Source of the DNA: Telluria mixta
Lineage (GTDB): Bacteria; Pseudomonadota; Gammaproteobacteria; Burkholderiales; Burkholderiaceae_D
Assembly (NCBI RefSeq): GCF_029223865.1
Contig: NZ_CP119520.1
Coordinates: forward strand, 3,968,001 to 4,032,000
Reading direction: 5' to 3'
Length of the DNA: 64,000 nt
This document shows, one piece after another, positions 1-9,536 of the stretch. A model generated the notes under the pieces. The model worked only from the letters and a program-made list of their open reading frames with translations, searched no databases and had not been told where the DNA came from. Each line of letters starts with the position of its first letter. Within the stretch, counting starts at the first letter, position 1. Both the position numbers and the translations under genes were made by a program.

Positions 1-948
1 CCGAACCAGGGCAATGGTTTCCTGGACATGTTCGCGACGGCCGTCGACGAGAACATCGTCGACACGCTGTCCGTGAGCTGGGGCGCCGCCGAGATCTTCA
101 ACGCCCCCGAGGACCTGGCCGCGTTCCACGCCGTGTTCATCCAGGCCGCGCTGCAGGGCATCCCCGTGATCGCCGCGTCGGGCGACGCCGGCGCCTTCGA
201 CATCAACAGCGTGCTGCCGTATCCCGCCTGCACGACCCTGCTGACGACCGATCACCCGGCGTCGGACACAGCCGTCCTCGCGGCCGGCGGCACGACCTTG
301 CCGCACACGCAGGTGCACAAGTACGGCAATATCACGATCCCGACCGAGCGCGCCTGGGCGTGGGACTACCTGCGCAACTACATCACGCAGTACTACGGCC
401 AGACGACCTATTACACGGATTATTTCCCGGTCGGCGGCGGTGGCGGCGTGAGCGTCGATTTCGGCCGGCCGTCGTACCAGAACAACCTGGCCGGCGTGGC
501 ATCGACGTCGGCGGCGCAGAGCCTGTACTGCAAGGCGTCGGTGCTGGGCGATCCGGGCACGGGGTACGAGTGGCTGATCGACCTGCCGCCTGCCACCCCG
601 GGGCGCAACCTGCCGGACGTGTCGCTCAACGCCGACCCGTACAGCGGCTACCTCGTGTACTTCGAAGGGCAGTGGGGTTCGGGCAGCGGCGGCACGAGCT
701 TCGTCGCGCCGCAACTGAACGGCATCTTCACCCTGATCGCCGCCGGCAGGAACAGCCGCCTGGGCCTGCTGCACCCGCAGCTGTACGGCGCCTTCAAGAC
801 CTATGGCTATGGCGCGAAGTCGCCGTTCCGCGCGATCACGGCCGGCACGAACCTCTACTACAAGAGCACGAACACGTTCAATCCGGCGACGGGCCTCGGC
901 TCGCTCGACGTGACGAACCTCGCGCGCGCTCTCGGCGTGAATCTGTGA
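1..948 (+). CDS. Sedolisin-type (S53) serine-carboxyl peptidase, C-terminal part; 5' end outside the window
   Basis: The frame is open from the first base, so the N-terminal part, including any prodomain and signal peptide, lies to the left. Seen in the 315 visible residues: the ASGDAG segment carrying the conserved oxyanion-hole Asp, the GGTSFVAP segment with the catalytic Ser, and the PATGLGSLD segment near the C-terminus that matches the calcium-binding end of the sedolisin fold. S53 enzymes are secreted acid-active endopeptidases. The Glu/Asp of the Glu-Asp-Ser triad would lie at or before the left edge and cannot be checked. The gene ends 19 bases before a PEP-CTERM protein, so the two may be co-transcribed. 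A kumamolisin-like subtype is possible but not decided. Confidence 0.85.
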   Translation, partial: PNQGNGFLDMFATAVDENIVDTLSVSWGAAEIFNAPEDLAAFHAVFIQAALQGIPVIAASGDAGAFDINSVLPYPACTTLLTTDHPASDTAVLAAGGTTLPHTQVHKYGNITIPTERAWAWDYLRNYITQYYGQTTYYTDYFPVGGGGGVSVDFGRPSYQNNLAGVASTSAAQSLYCKASVLGDPGTGYEWLIDLPPATPGRNLPDVSLNADPYSGYLVYFEGQWGSGSGGTSFVAPQLNGIFTLIAAGRNSRLGLLHPQLYGAFKTYGYGAKSPFRAITAGTNLYYKSTNTFNPATGLGSLDVTNLARALGVNL

Positions 949-967
949 ACCTTTCGGGAAGAACCAC

Positions 968-1504
968 ATGAAATCGATCAAACACATGCTGCTCGGCCTC
1001 GTCCTCGCGACCTGCGCCGTCTTCAACGCCTCCGCCACGCCGACGTACACGGACATGTTCTTCGTCGTGCCCGAGTTCGGCTCGACCACGACGCAGACCT
1101 GGGACTTCGGCATCTCGGCGCCGGGCGCCCTGGCCGGCGAGACGTTCGAGTTCGACTTCCTGTTCAACACGCCGCCCGAGCCAGCCTGGTTCTCGTTCGT
1201 CGTGTTCCCGGACTTCGCGGGCTCGATTGCATTCACGGACCTGGGCTTTTTCGCGGGCGACCTGTTCACGCCGATCGACGCGCTGAGCCTGAGCCTGGCG
1301 AGCGAACTGGCCAGGGGCGCGGGCTGGATCACGAGCGGGACCTATGACCTGCGCCTGGGCGGCACGTTCCTCGTCGACGGTGCCGGGTTCACGGGGCGTG
1401 CCGTTTCCGATATTCCGGAGCCGGTGAGTCTGGCGCTGGTGGCGCTCGGTCTGGCCGGGATGGTCGGGGTGCGGCGGCGCAAGGCCGTTGTGGAGGCGGA
1501 TTGA
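968..1504 (+). CDS. PEP-CTERM sorting-domain protein
   Basis: A 178-residue exported protein. It has an N-terminal signal peptide (Lys-rich start, hydrophobic core, cleavage near Ala-Ser-Ala at about residue 22). The C-terminus is a classic PEP-CTERM signal: IPEPVS, then a hydrophobic helix, then an Arg-rich tail (RRRKA) at about residues 149-172. In this system such proteins are cleaved by exosortase (EpsH/XrtA) after membrane insertion and delivered to the cell surface or exopolysaccharide matrix. The middle is rich in Phe, Thr and Gly and has no recognised catalytic domain. No exosortase gene is present in the window, so it must be elsewhere. The gene sits directly after the S53 peptidase and 13 bases before the next exported protein. 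Confidence 0.88.
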   Translation: MKSIKHMLLGLVLATCAVFNASATPTYTDMFFVVPEFGSTTTQTWDFGISAPGALAGETFEFDFLFNTPPEPAWFSFVVFPDFAGSIAFTDLGFFAGDLFTPIDALSLSLASELARGAGWITSGTYDLRLGGTFLVDGAGFTGRAVSDIPEPVSLALVALGLAGMVGVRRRKAVVEAD

Positions 1505-1517
1505 TGTGAAGGCCGGC

Positions 1518-2096
1518 ATGCCGTCGCGACGCCTTGCCGCGTTGCTCCTGTGCTGTGCGACACATGGCGCCGCGGCGGACCTCTGCCCGCGGACCGACCG
1601 GAACGCCGAATGGTCGACGCGATGCTTTCAAACGACGGGCGCCGCCCGGAAGGTGGAGGCCCGCTTCGTCAATCGGCTCCGGTCGGCCCCGACCACCATC
1701 CTGATCGCGGAAACGCGCGAACTCGTCGCCGTCGACGTGCACGGCCGCGTGATCGTGCCGAACATTGCCTACACAGGTGACTTCGACATGCCCAATCCCG
1801 ACGGCATCGAACGGTTCACGTCTGCCGGACGCCGCTGCGGCTACTTCATCGGGGCGACGTTCGACATCATCGTGCCCGCGCAATTCGACCATTGCGAAGC
1901 GTTCGCGGACGGGACGGCTCAGGCCTGTACCGGTTGCGTCGCGCGCTGTATCGATACGGACTGCCACGGCAAGACGATGGTTGGCGGGCAGGGCGTAGAG
2001 CTGGACACGTCAGGCCGGATACGCCGGCGTTTCGCCATTGGCCGACATTACTCGACCCCGCTTCCCGAGCCCTCGACGAGCACCGGCGCCCGATAA
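1518..2096 (+). CDS. Secreted protein of unknown function with WG-repeat-like segments
   Basis: A 192-residue protein starting at the ATG 13 bases after the PEP-CTERM gene; this start gives a good signal peptide (MPSRRLAALLLC..., cleavage after GAAA). An upstream in-frame TTG would only add ten residues before it. The mature part is Cys-rich (including CTGCVARC) and contains stretches such as GYFIGATFDIIVPAQFD that resemble degenerate WG repeats, which are beta-rich repeats of unknown function. The 3' end overlaps the convergent aldo/keto reductase gene by 49 bases. I cannot assign a biochemical role; by position it may belong with the two exported proteins upstream. Confidence 0.65.
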   Translation: MPSRRLAALLLCCATHGAAADLCPRTDRNAEWSTRCFQTTGAARKVEARFVNRLRSAPTTILIAETRELVAVDVHGRVIVPNIAYTGDFDMPNPDGIERFTSAGRRCGYFIGATFDIIVPAQFDHCEAFADGTAQACTGCVARCIDTDCHGKTMVGGQGVELDTSGRIRRRFAIGRHYSTPLPEPSTSTGAR

Positions 2097-3151
2097 CCCG
2101 TCGGCTTGTCGCCAACCCGGGCGCCGCCGTACATCATGCCCTGCATCGCATTCGTGAAGAAGTAGTAGGGGAACGGCGTCACGGGCTTGCTGGCCTCATC
2201 CAGGCGGTGGGCGAGCTCGGCGGGGAGCTCGAAGTCCAGCGCCCCGAGATTCGTTTTTAATTGCTCCGGCCGCGACGCGCCCACGATCACGCTGGCCACG
2301 CCCGGACGGTTTGCCACCCAGTTCAGGGCCACCTGTGCCATCGGCCGGCCGATCTCGTCGGCCACTTTTTCCAGTTCATCGACGATCTGGAAATTGCGCT
2401 CCGTGAGGTGCTGGAAGGCCGGATTGCCGTTGCCCTGCATCGCGGCGAGACGGCCGTCGGTGGCGGCGTCGCGCTTGTACCGCCCGGCCAGCAGACCGCT
2501 CGCCAGCGGGCTCCACACGGTGATGCCCATGCCGAGCTCGGTGGCCAGGCGCGTGTATTCGTGTTCGATGTTGCGCTCGACGAGCGAATACTGCAGCTGC
2601 AGCGCCGACACCGGTTCATAGCCGCGCCATTCCGCCAGGGTCTGGGCGCGCGCCGCGTACCAGGCTGGTACGTCCGACAGGCCGATGTGGCGGATCTTGC
2701 CGGCGCGGACCAGATCGTCCAGGGTGCGCATCACTTCTTCGACGGGCGTCAGCTGGTCCCAGGCGTGGACGTAGAACACGTCGAGGTAATCCGTCTGCAG
2801 GCGCTTGAGCGAGCCTTCGACGGCACGCAGCAGGTTCTTGCGGCCGTTGCCGCCGCCGTTCGGATTCGCGGCCGCCAGGTTGAACGTGTATTTGCTGGCC
2901 AGCACGAGTTCGTCGCGCGAGCCGCTGGCCTTGATGAATTCGCCCAGCCACGTTTCGCTCGTGCCGTTCGTGTACACATCCGCCGTGTCGATGAAGTTGC
3001 CACCGTGGTCGCGATAGAGATCGAAGACGGTCTCGGCCGCTGCCTTGTCGGAACCCCAGCCCCATTCCGTTCCAAACGTCATCGCGCCCAGCGACAAACG
3101 GCTGACGCGCAGGCCCGTGCGGCCGAGGGTGTAGTAGATGGGCTGATTCAT
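2048..3151 (-). CDS. Aldo/keto reductase
   Basis: A 367-residue NADPH-dependent oxidoreductase of the AKR superfamily (TIM barrel). The catalytic tetrad is visible: Asp55 and Tyr60 in FIDTADVY, Lys87 in ASKY, and His129 in YVHAWD. The start at 3151 was chosen because GGAG lies 8 bases upstream; the open frame extends further 5' with a non-coding-looking leader. The gene is divergent from the LysR regulator at 3254, the usual arrangement for a regulator and its target. The substrate is not predictable; these enzymes reduce aldehydes and ketones, and this branch (large-loop, C-terminal cofactor motif ASRPEQ) includes many general stress or detoxification reductases. Confidence 0.88.
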   Translation of the reverse strand: MNQPIYYTLGRTGLRVSRLSLGAMTFGTEWGWGSDKAAAETVFDLYRDHGGNFIDTADVYTNGTSETWLGEFIKASGSRDELVLASKYTFNLAAANPNGGGNGRKNLLRAVEGSLKRLQTDYLDVFYVHAWDQLTPVEEVMRTLDDLVRAGKIRHIGLSDVPAWYAARAQTLAEWRGYEPVSALQLQYSLVERNIEHEYTRLATELGMGITVWSPLASGLLAGRYKRDAATDGRLAAMQGNGNPAFQHLTERNFQIVDELEKVADEIGRPMAQVALNWVANRPGVASVIVGASRPEQLKTNLGALDFELPAELAHRLDEASKPVTPFPYYFFTNAMQGMMYGGARVGDKPTGYRAPVLVEGSGSGVE

Positions 3152-3200
3152 GGTCGTTCTCCTTGTTCGTGAGTGAATGAACGACAGAATAGCCGGCTCG

Positions 3201-3237
3201 ATAAGGAAGAAAAACATGCATAATCTTCATTCCTTAT
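3201..3237. promoter_or_regulatory. Inverted repeat in the AKR/LysR divergent promoter, candidate LysR site
   Basis: ATAAGGAA (3201-3208) and its exact complement TTCCTTAT (3230-3237) are separated by 21 bases, midway between the divergent starts at 3151 and 3254. The spacer is AT-rich. LysR regulators usually bind imperfect dyads in exactly this position. Sequence symmetry is seen; binding is inferred. Confidence 0.45.
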
Positions 3238-3253
3238 TAAGCTCGACTTCATA

Positions 3254-4165
3254 ATGAAACTGACGCAACTGGACGGCCTGCTGGCCTTTGCCACTGTGGC
3301 GAAGCAGGGCAATTTCACGGCCGCGGCCGCGTTGCTGGAGGTAACGCCGTCGGCGGTGAGCCAGACGGTGCGGCAACTGGAGGAACGGCTGGGCGTGCGC
3401 CTGTTGAACCGGACGACGCGCAGCGTGAGCCTGACGGAAGCGGGGGAACAATTTCTCGCACGCGTGGGTCCTGCTGTCGCCGAGCTCACGCAGGCGGCGG
3501 CCGAGCTGGACGCGTTCCGCAGCGGACCCAGCGGCATCTTGCGGCTGAACATGGCGAACATCGTGTACGCCGTCTGGCTGCGTCCGTTGCTGCCCGGTTT
3601 TCTCGCAAGCCATCCCGGCATCAAGGTCGAACTCGGCTTCGACGAGGGCTTCGTGGACATCGTCGCGGGCGGCTTCGATGCCGGCGTGCGCCTCGGCGAA
3701 TCCGTCCAGCTCGACATGGTGGCCGTGCCGCTCACGCGGCAGGAGCAGTTGTGCATGGTGGCGTCGCCGGACTATGTGGCGCGGCGCGGGCTGCCGCGCA
3801 CGATCGAGGAACTGCAGCAGCAAGATTGCATCCGCTATCGGTTCCGCAAGAACAATGCGATCTACCGGTGGGAGCTCATGCGGGATAGCAACCTCGTCGA
3901 CGCGGAGGTCGACGGGCGGCTGATCCTGACGAACAGCGCGTCGATGGCGGGCGCGGCGCGCGACGGGATCGGTATCGCCCACGTCTTTCGCCGGCAGGTC
4001 GAAAGCGACCTTGCCGCGGGCCGGCTCGTGCCCGTGTTGCCGGCGTGTTGGTCGACACAGCCGGGGTTTCATCTCTACTATCCGACGCGGCGGCATTTGC
4101 CTGCGAAGCTGCGGGCGTTTATCGATTATTGCGCTGAACGGTTGGGCGGTGCGGATGAACAGTGA
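3254..4165 (+). CDS. LysR family transcriptional regulator
   Basis: A 303-residue regulator. The N-terminal winged helix-turn-helix (residues 1-60) has the diagnostic pattern FTAAAALLEVTPSAVSQTVRQLEERLGVRLLNRTTR (residues 22-56), and the remainder is the type 2 periplasmic-binding-like effector domain. It is transcribed divergently from the aldo/keto reductase, which is its likely target, and LysR proteins also commonly repress themselves. The start is preceded by an AT-rich segment with a candidate dyad. The effector is unknown. It belongs to the CrgA/DsdC-like group common in Burkholderiales. Confidence 0.9.
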   Translation: MKLTQLDGLLAFATVAKQGNFTAAAALLEVTPSAVSQTVRQLEERLGVRLLNRTTRSVSLTEAGEQFLARVGPAVAELTQAAAELDAFRSGPSGILRLNMANIVYAVWLRPLLPGFLASHPGIKVELGFDEGFVDIVAGGFDAGVRLGESVQLDMVAVPLTRQEQLCMVASPDYVARRGLPRTIEELQQQDCIRYRFRKNNAIYRWELMRDSNLVDAEVDGRLILTNSASMAGAARDGIGIAHVFRRQVESDLAAGRLVPVLPACWSTQPGFHLYYPTRRHLPAKLRAFIDYCAERLGGADEQ

Positions 4166-4179
4166 AGTTCGACGCAACT

Positions 4180-4536
4180 TTACTTCGTGTGAAAAATCGT
4201 GATGATTCGCCCGTTCATCTTATCGATCACTGCAGTCGCTGTCCCACCAACCCTTCCTTTCGGAAGCGTACCAGTCACGGTCCAACGGCCGTCCTTTAGC
4301 GTTGCCCGATAAGGGGCTTCTTCAGCGACATTCTTCTTGCCATATATTGGCTCCCACACGGCGACGGCTATGGCAACAGCTGTTGCCGGATCAGGAACAA
4401 CGCCATTAGCTGGCTGATATCCCGCCACGGATTCGGATTCTTTTAGCTGCTGTTTGTCGACCTGTTCAGCCGCATGCGTGAGGGTAAGGTCAGTCGAAGC
4501 GAGGACAAGCAAGAGAAATACCGAAGTGATTCGCAC
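4180..4536 (-). CDS. Small exported NTF2-fold immunity-like protein (YbbC/YhhH type)
   Basis: A 118-residue protein with a GTG start. The first 22 residues form a signal peptide (VFLLLVLAS...THA). The rest contains the family pattern: AVAVWEPIYGKKNV, PYRATLKDGRWTVTGTLPKG, GGTATAVIDKMNGRI. This matches the NTF2-like immunity proteins known from Rhs/polymorphic-toxin loci. No toxin gene is adjacent: the neighbours are a LysR regulator and uvrB. Base composition is visibly AT-richer than the flanking genes, which suggests horizontal acquisition. Its role as an immunity protein is inferred from family resemblance only; a periplasmic housekeeping role cannot be excluded. Confidence 0.65.
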   Translation of the reverse strand: MRITSVFLLLVLASTDLTLTHAAEQVDKQQLKESESVAGYQPANGVVPDPATAVAIAVAVWEPIYGKKNVAEEAPYRATLKDGRWTVTGTLPKGRVGGTATAVIDKMNGRIITIFHTK

Positions 4537-4568
4537 GAGTTAAGCCCCGAGTCCGAAGCGAAGGCAGG

Positions 4569-4592
4569 AAAAACGGCTCCGAAGAGCCGTTT
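4569..4592 (-). terminator. Rho-independent terminator of uvrB
   Basis: Read on the minus strand, AAACGGCTC-TTCG-GAGCCGTTTTT follows the uvrB stop codon by about 10 bases: a 9-base-pair stem with a UUCG tetraloop and a run of five T. The stem occupies 4571-4592 and the T run 4569-4573. Confidence 0.88.
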
Positions 4593-4602
4593 CGCTTGAT
4601 GC

Positions 4603-6699
<2,097 letters not shown>

Positions 6700-6806
6700 T
6701 GGATCAGACCTTTGCTAGAATGAGAATCCGCCTGCGATCTGGCATCGTCCAGACCGCCTATCTATACAACCGCTGCGAACCCAGCCGACAAACCAAGTTT
6801 ATCACG

Positions 6807-8018
6807 ATGAATTCCCCAGCTTCTGCCAGCATCTTCAGCGCCATCGCCATGGCTCCCCGCGACCCGATCCTCGGCATCACCGAGGCCTTCAACGCAGATA
6901 CCAACCCCGCCAAGATCAATCTGGGCGTGGGCGTCTACTACGATGACAACGGGAAAGTGCCGCTGCTGGAATGCGTTCAGAAAGCGGAAGCGAAGTTGAT
7001 GGAACAACCGACGCCGCGTACCTACCTGCCGATCGAAGGCCTGGGTGCGTACGACAAAGCTGTACAAGAACTCGTATTTGGTGCCGACAGCGCCGTAATT
7101 CAAGAGAAACGTGCAGTCACGGTGCAAGCCCTGGGCGGCACCGGCGCGCTGAAAATCGGCGCCGACTTCCTGAAGCGCTTCTCGCCGGATTCGCAAGTCT
7201 ACATCAGCGACCCGAGCTGGGAAAACCACCGCGCGCTGTTCGAAAGCGCCGGCTTTACCGTCAACAACTACGCCTACTACGACGCGGCCACGCACGGCGT
7301 CAACTTCGAAGGCATGCTGGCCGCGCTGAAAGCGATGCCGGAAGGCGCCATCGTCGTCCTGCACGCCTGCTGCCACAACCCGACCGGCGCCGAACTGAAT
7401 GCCGACCAGTGGGGCCAGGTGATCCAGGTCGTGCGTGAAAACAACCTGATCCCGTTCCTCGACATGGCCTACCAGGGCTTCGGCGACGGCATCGCGGAAG
7501 ACGGCGCCGTCGTCCGCCGCTTCACCGACACCGCCGGCCCGCTGCTGGTGTCGAACTCGTTCTCGAAGTCGTTCTCGCTGTACGGCGAGCGCGTGGGCGC
7601 ACTGTCCGTCGTCGCATCGACCGCGGAAGAGGCGGCCCGCCTGCTGTCGCAGCTGAAGCGTATCGTCCGCACGAACTACTCGAACCCGCCGACGCACGGC
7701 GGCAAGGTCGTCGCGACCGTCCTGTCGACGCCGGAACTGCGTCAACTGTGGGAAGACGAGCTGGCCGGCATGCGCGTCCGCATCAAGCAGATGCGCGACG
7801 AGCTGGTCAAGAAGCTGGCCGAAAAGGCACCGAATTCGGACTTCGCCTTCGTGCGCGAGCAGGTCGGCATGTTCTCGTACTCGGGCCTGACGAAGGACCA
7901 GGTCGAGAAGCTGCGCGCCGAATCGATCTACGCCGTGGACACCGGCCGCATCTGCGTGGCCGCGCTGAACTCGAAGAACATCGATCGCGTCGTTGACGCC
8001 ATCGCAAAAGTTCTCTAA
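6807..8018 (+). CDS. Class I aminotransferase (aspartate/aromatic amino acid type)
   Basis: A 403-residue PLP enzyme that interconverts amino acids and 2-oxo acids. The SNSFSKSFSLYGERVG motif holds the PLP-binding Lys (Lys254), and the active-site segment HACCHNPTG at about 187-194 is typical of the AspC/TyrB (class I alpha/gamma) group rather than the Bacillus-type enzymes. The start at 6807 (MNSPASASIF) was chosen because homologues begin with this SIFSAI segment; the open frame runs further upstream into the uvrB promoter. Assignment between aspartate and aromatic specificity is not possible from sequence alone. Downstream lies the palindrome and the first tRNA-Asn. Confidence 0.92.
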   Translation: MNSPASASIFSAIAMAPRDPILGITEAFNADTNPAKINLGVGVYYDDNGKVPLLECVQKAEAKLMEQPTPRTYLPIEGLGAYDKAVQELVFGADSAVIQEKRAVTVQALGGTGALKIGADFLKRFSPDSQVYISDPSWENHRALFESAGFTVNNYAYYDAATHGVNFEGMLAALKAMPEGAIVVLHACCHNPTGAELNADQWGQVIQVVRENNLIPFLDMAYQGFGDGIAEDGAVVRRFTDTAGPLLVSNSFSKSFSLYGERVGALSVVASTAEEAARLLSQLKRIVRTNYSNPPTHGGKVVATVLSTPELRQLWEDELAGMRVRIKQMRDELVKKLAEKAPNSDFAFVREQVGMFSYSGLTKDQVEKLRAESIYAVDTGRICVAALNSKNIDRVVDAIAKVL

Positions 8019-8058
8019 AATCTCGGCCTTCCGCTAAGCAATCATTGTTAGCGTATCA

Positions 8059-8176
8059 GGGGCATTGAAGAGCCGTCGCGAGCGGCAGCAGTTCCGGTCG
8101 AGAAGCGCAGCCGTACTTACGGTACGGCGAGCATCGCAGACCGGAAATGCAACGCGCAGCAGGCTATTCAAGCCCC
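8059..8176. repeat. 118-base nested imperfect palindrome upstream of tRNA-Asn copy 1
   Basis: Three nested pairs of complementary arms are seen. Outer: GGGGCATTGAAGAGCC (8059-8074) with GGCTATTCAAGCCCC (8162-8176), 14 pairs with one bulge and one mismatch. Middle: TTCCGGTC (8092-8099) with GACCGGAA (8139-8146). Inner: CCGTAC (8111-8116) with GTACGG (8122-8127), loop of five. The element lies 40 bases after the aminotransferase stop and ends 7 bases before the tRNA. It could be a structured leader or terminator, or a miniature mobile or repetitive element. No coding potential is evident. Confidence 0.75.
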
Positions 8177-8183
8177 CACCAAT

Positions 8184-8259
8184 TCCCTGATAGCTCAGTC
8201 GGTAGAGCGACGGACTGTTAATCCGCAGGTCCCTGGTTCGAGTCCAGGTCGGGGAGCCA
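8184..8259 (+). tRNA. tRNA-Asn(GTT), copy 1 of 4
   Basis: A 76-base tRNA with encoded CCA. The acceptor stem TCCCTGA pairs with TCGGGGA (one G-T pair); the D-loop (AGTCGGTAGA), anticodon loop CTGTTAA with anticodon GTT, and T-loop GGTTCGAGTCC are all standard. No consensus promoter is evident just upstream; TATTCA at 8165-8170 is the only weak -10 candidate and lies in the palindrome. No terminator is seen before copy 2, so copies 1 and 2 may share a transcript. Confidence 0.97.
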
Positions 8260-8307
8260 AGTTTCCGCACGGTTGCGTCCAACCTGTGCAAGCCGTTGGT
8301 GAGCGGC

Positions 8308-8313
8308 TATAAT
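8308..8313 (+). promoter_or_regulatory. -10 box (TATAAT) of tRNA-Asn copy 2
   Basis: A perfect TATAAT is 12 bases upstream of the tRNA 5' end, the same spacing class as copies 3 and 4 (11 bases). I do not see a clear -35 at the usual distance. Confidence 0.65.
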
Positions 8314-8325
8314 ACCAACACCTAT

Positions 8326-8401
8326 TCCCTGATAGCTCAGTCGGTAGAGCGACGGACTGTTAATCCGCAGGTCCCTGGTTCGAGTCCAGGTCGGGGAGCC
8401 A
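8326..8401 (+). tRNA. tRNA-Asn(GTT), copy 2 of 4
   Basis: Base-for-base identical to copy 1, including the CCA end. It is 66 bases downstream of copy 1, has its own TATAAT box, and is followed 9 bases later by a hairpin terminator. Confidence 0.97.
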
Positions 8402-8410
8402 GAATTTCTG

Positions 8411-8438
8411 AAGGGGCATCGAGCGATCGATGCCCCTT
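8411..8438. terminator. Hairpin between tRNA-Asn copy 2 and the PepSY gene
   Basis: AAGGGGCATCGA (8411-8422), loop GCGA, TCGATGCCCCTT (8427-8438): a 12-base-pair perfect stem. Only a weak T-rich tail follows on the plus strand (TTCGTCGTTT). It sits between two converging units (the tRNA and the PepSY gene ending at 8445), so it may serve both directions. Confidence 0.7.
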
Positions 8439-8444
8439 CGTCGT

Positions 8445-9533
8445 TTACGCCCCGCGCCGCTTCCACCACAGCACGAGCCCGCTCCACAGCACGACGATGC
8501 TGAGCACGTCTAGCAGCAGCCACAGCAGCTTCAGCGCCAGGCCGCCGTAGTCGCCGAAGTGCAGCGGTTGCGACAGCATCAGCGCGGACACCGTCCACGG
8601 CATGCTGCCCGTCGCGACGACGTCGTGCGTGACCGCGTCGATCATCACGATGTCCAGCAGTTTCGATGTCACGGCCGTGTCGCCCTGCATGAAGGCGATG
8701 AAGTGGCGCGGCGTCGCGAAGCCGTTGCCGGGGTAGGCCATGAAGCTGAGCGACATGTGCGGCCGGGCGTGCTTTGCGGCGTTCACGGCGGCGGCGGCCG
8801 ACGGCGTGGCTGTCACGGGCGGCAGGTGCGCGTACGGGGCCGCCAGCGCCGCCAGTTCCGTCGCCTGCCATTGCGCGAAGATGGGCCGGTTCAGCGCATT
8901 GACGGTGCCTGTCAGGCCGACGACGAACAGCCACGCGAGCGTCGCCATGCCCAGCACGTTGTGCCGGTCCAGCCAGGATATGCGGCCCGCGCGGGCGTGC
9001 CGCACGGTGCCGAACTTCAGCTTGCGCATGTGCGGGCCGTAGACGACGACCCCGGACACGATCGACGCCGCCAGCAGCATGCCCATGAATCCGAGCAGCA
9101 ACGTGCCGGGCAGGCCCGAGTACATGTCCGTATGCAGGCGCAGCATCACGGTCATGAAGCCGCTGTCGAGCGGATAGTCGCTCAGGAAGGCGCCTGTGCG
9201 CGCATCGTACGTGTAGTACGCGGTGAGGCCCGGGTCGTCGACGCGCGCGGCCATGCGCACGTTGACGAGGTCCGGCTCGTCCGCCTCGGCCACGATGAAC
9301 TGCGGCACGTCGTGCGGACGGCGGCGCTGCGCGTCGGCGACGATGGCGTCCAGGTCGGCGCGCCGCGCTGCGTCACGTCCGGCCAGCGCCGGCGCCTCGA
9401 CGCTGTTGCCGAGCGCATGGTTCAGCTCGTGCGAAAAGATCAGCGGCAGCCCCGTTACGCACAGCATCAGCAGGAACACCATGCAGACGAGGCTCGTCCA
9501 CTTGTGGATGGCATACCAGGTACGGTAGTGCAT
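8445..9533 (-). CDS. PepSY-associated TM helix protein, iron-uptake associated
   Basis: A 362-residue inner-membrane protein of the PepSY_TM family. The N-terminus IHKWTSLVCMVFLLMLCVTGLPLIFSHEL is the first transmembrane helix with the conserved His; two or three further helices are visible (about 145-170, 195-215 and at the C-terminus ending WWKRRGA). It starts 3 bases after the stop of the TonB receptor, so the two form an operon under the Fur box at 11616. Family members next to siderophore receptors are thought to act in ferric-siderophore reduction or handling at the inner membrane; that role is inferred here from context. Confidence 0.85.
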   Translation of the reverse strand: MHYRTWYAIHKWTSLVCMVFLLMLCVTGLPLIFSHELNHALGNSVEAPALAGRDAARRADLDAIVADAQRRRPHDVPQFIVAEADEPDLVNVRMAARVDDPGLTAYYTYDARTGAFLSDYPLDSGFMTVMLRLHTDMYSGLPGTLLLGFMGMLLAASIVSGVVVYGPHMRKLKFGTVRHARAGRISWLDRHNVLGMATLAWLFVVGLTGTVNALNRPIFAQWQATELAALAAPYAHLPPVTATPSAAAAVNAAKHARPHMSLSFMAYPGNGFATPRHFIAFMQGDTAVTSKLLDIVMIDAVTHDVVATGSMPWTVSALMLSQPLHFGDYGGLALKLLWLLLDVLSIVVLWSGLVLWWKRRGA

Positions 9534-9536
9534 CGC

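Noticed and set aside
6700..6806. Possible LexA box for uvrB in the divergent uvrB/aminotransferase promoter
   Set aside because: CTGGCATCGTCCAG is a palindrome here but lacks the CTGT-N8-ACAG core; no acceptable LexA operator is present.
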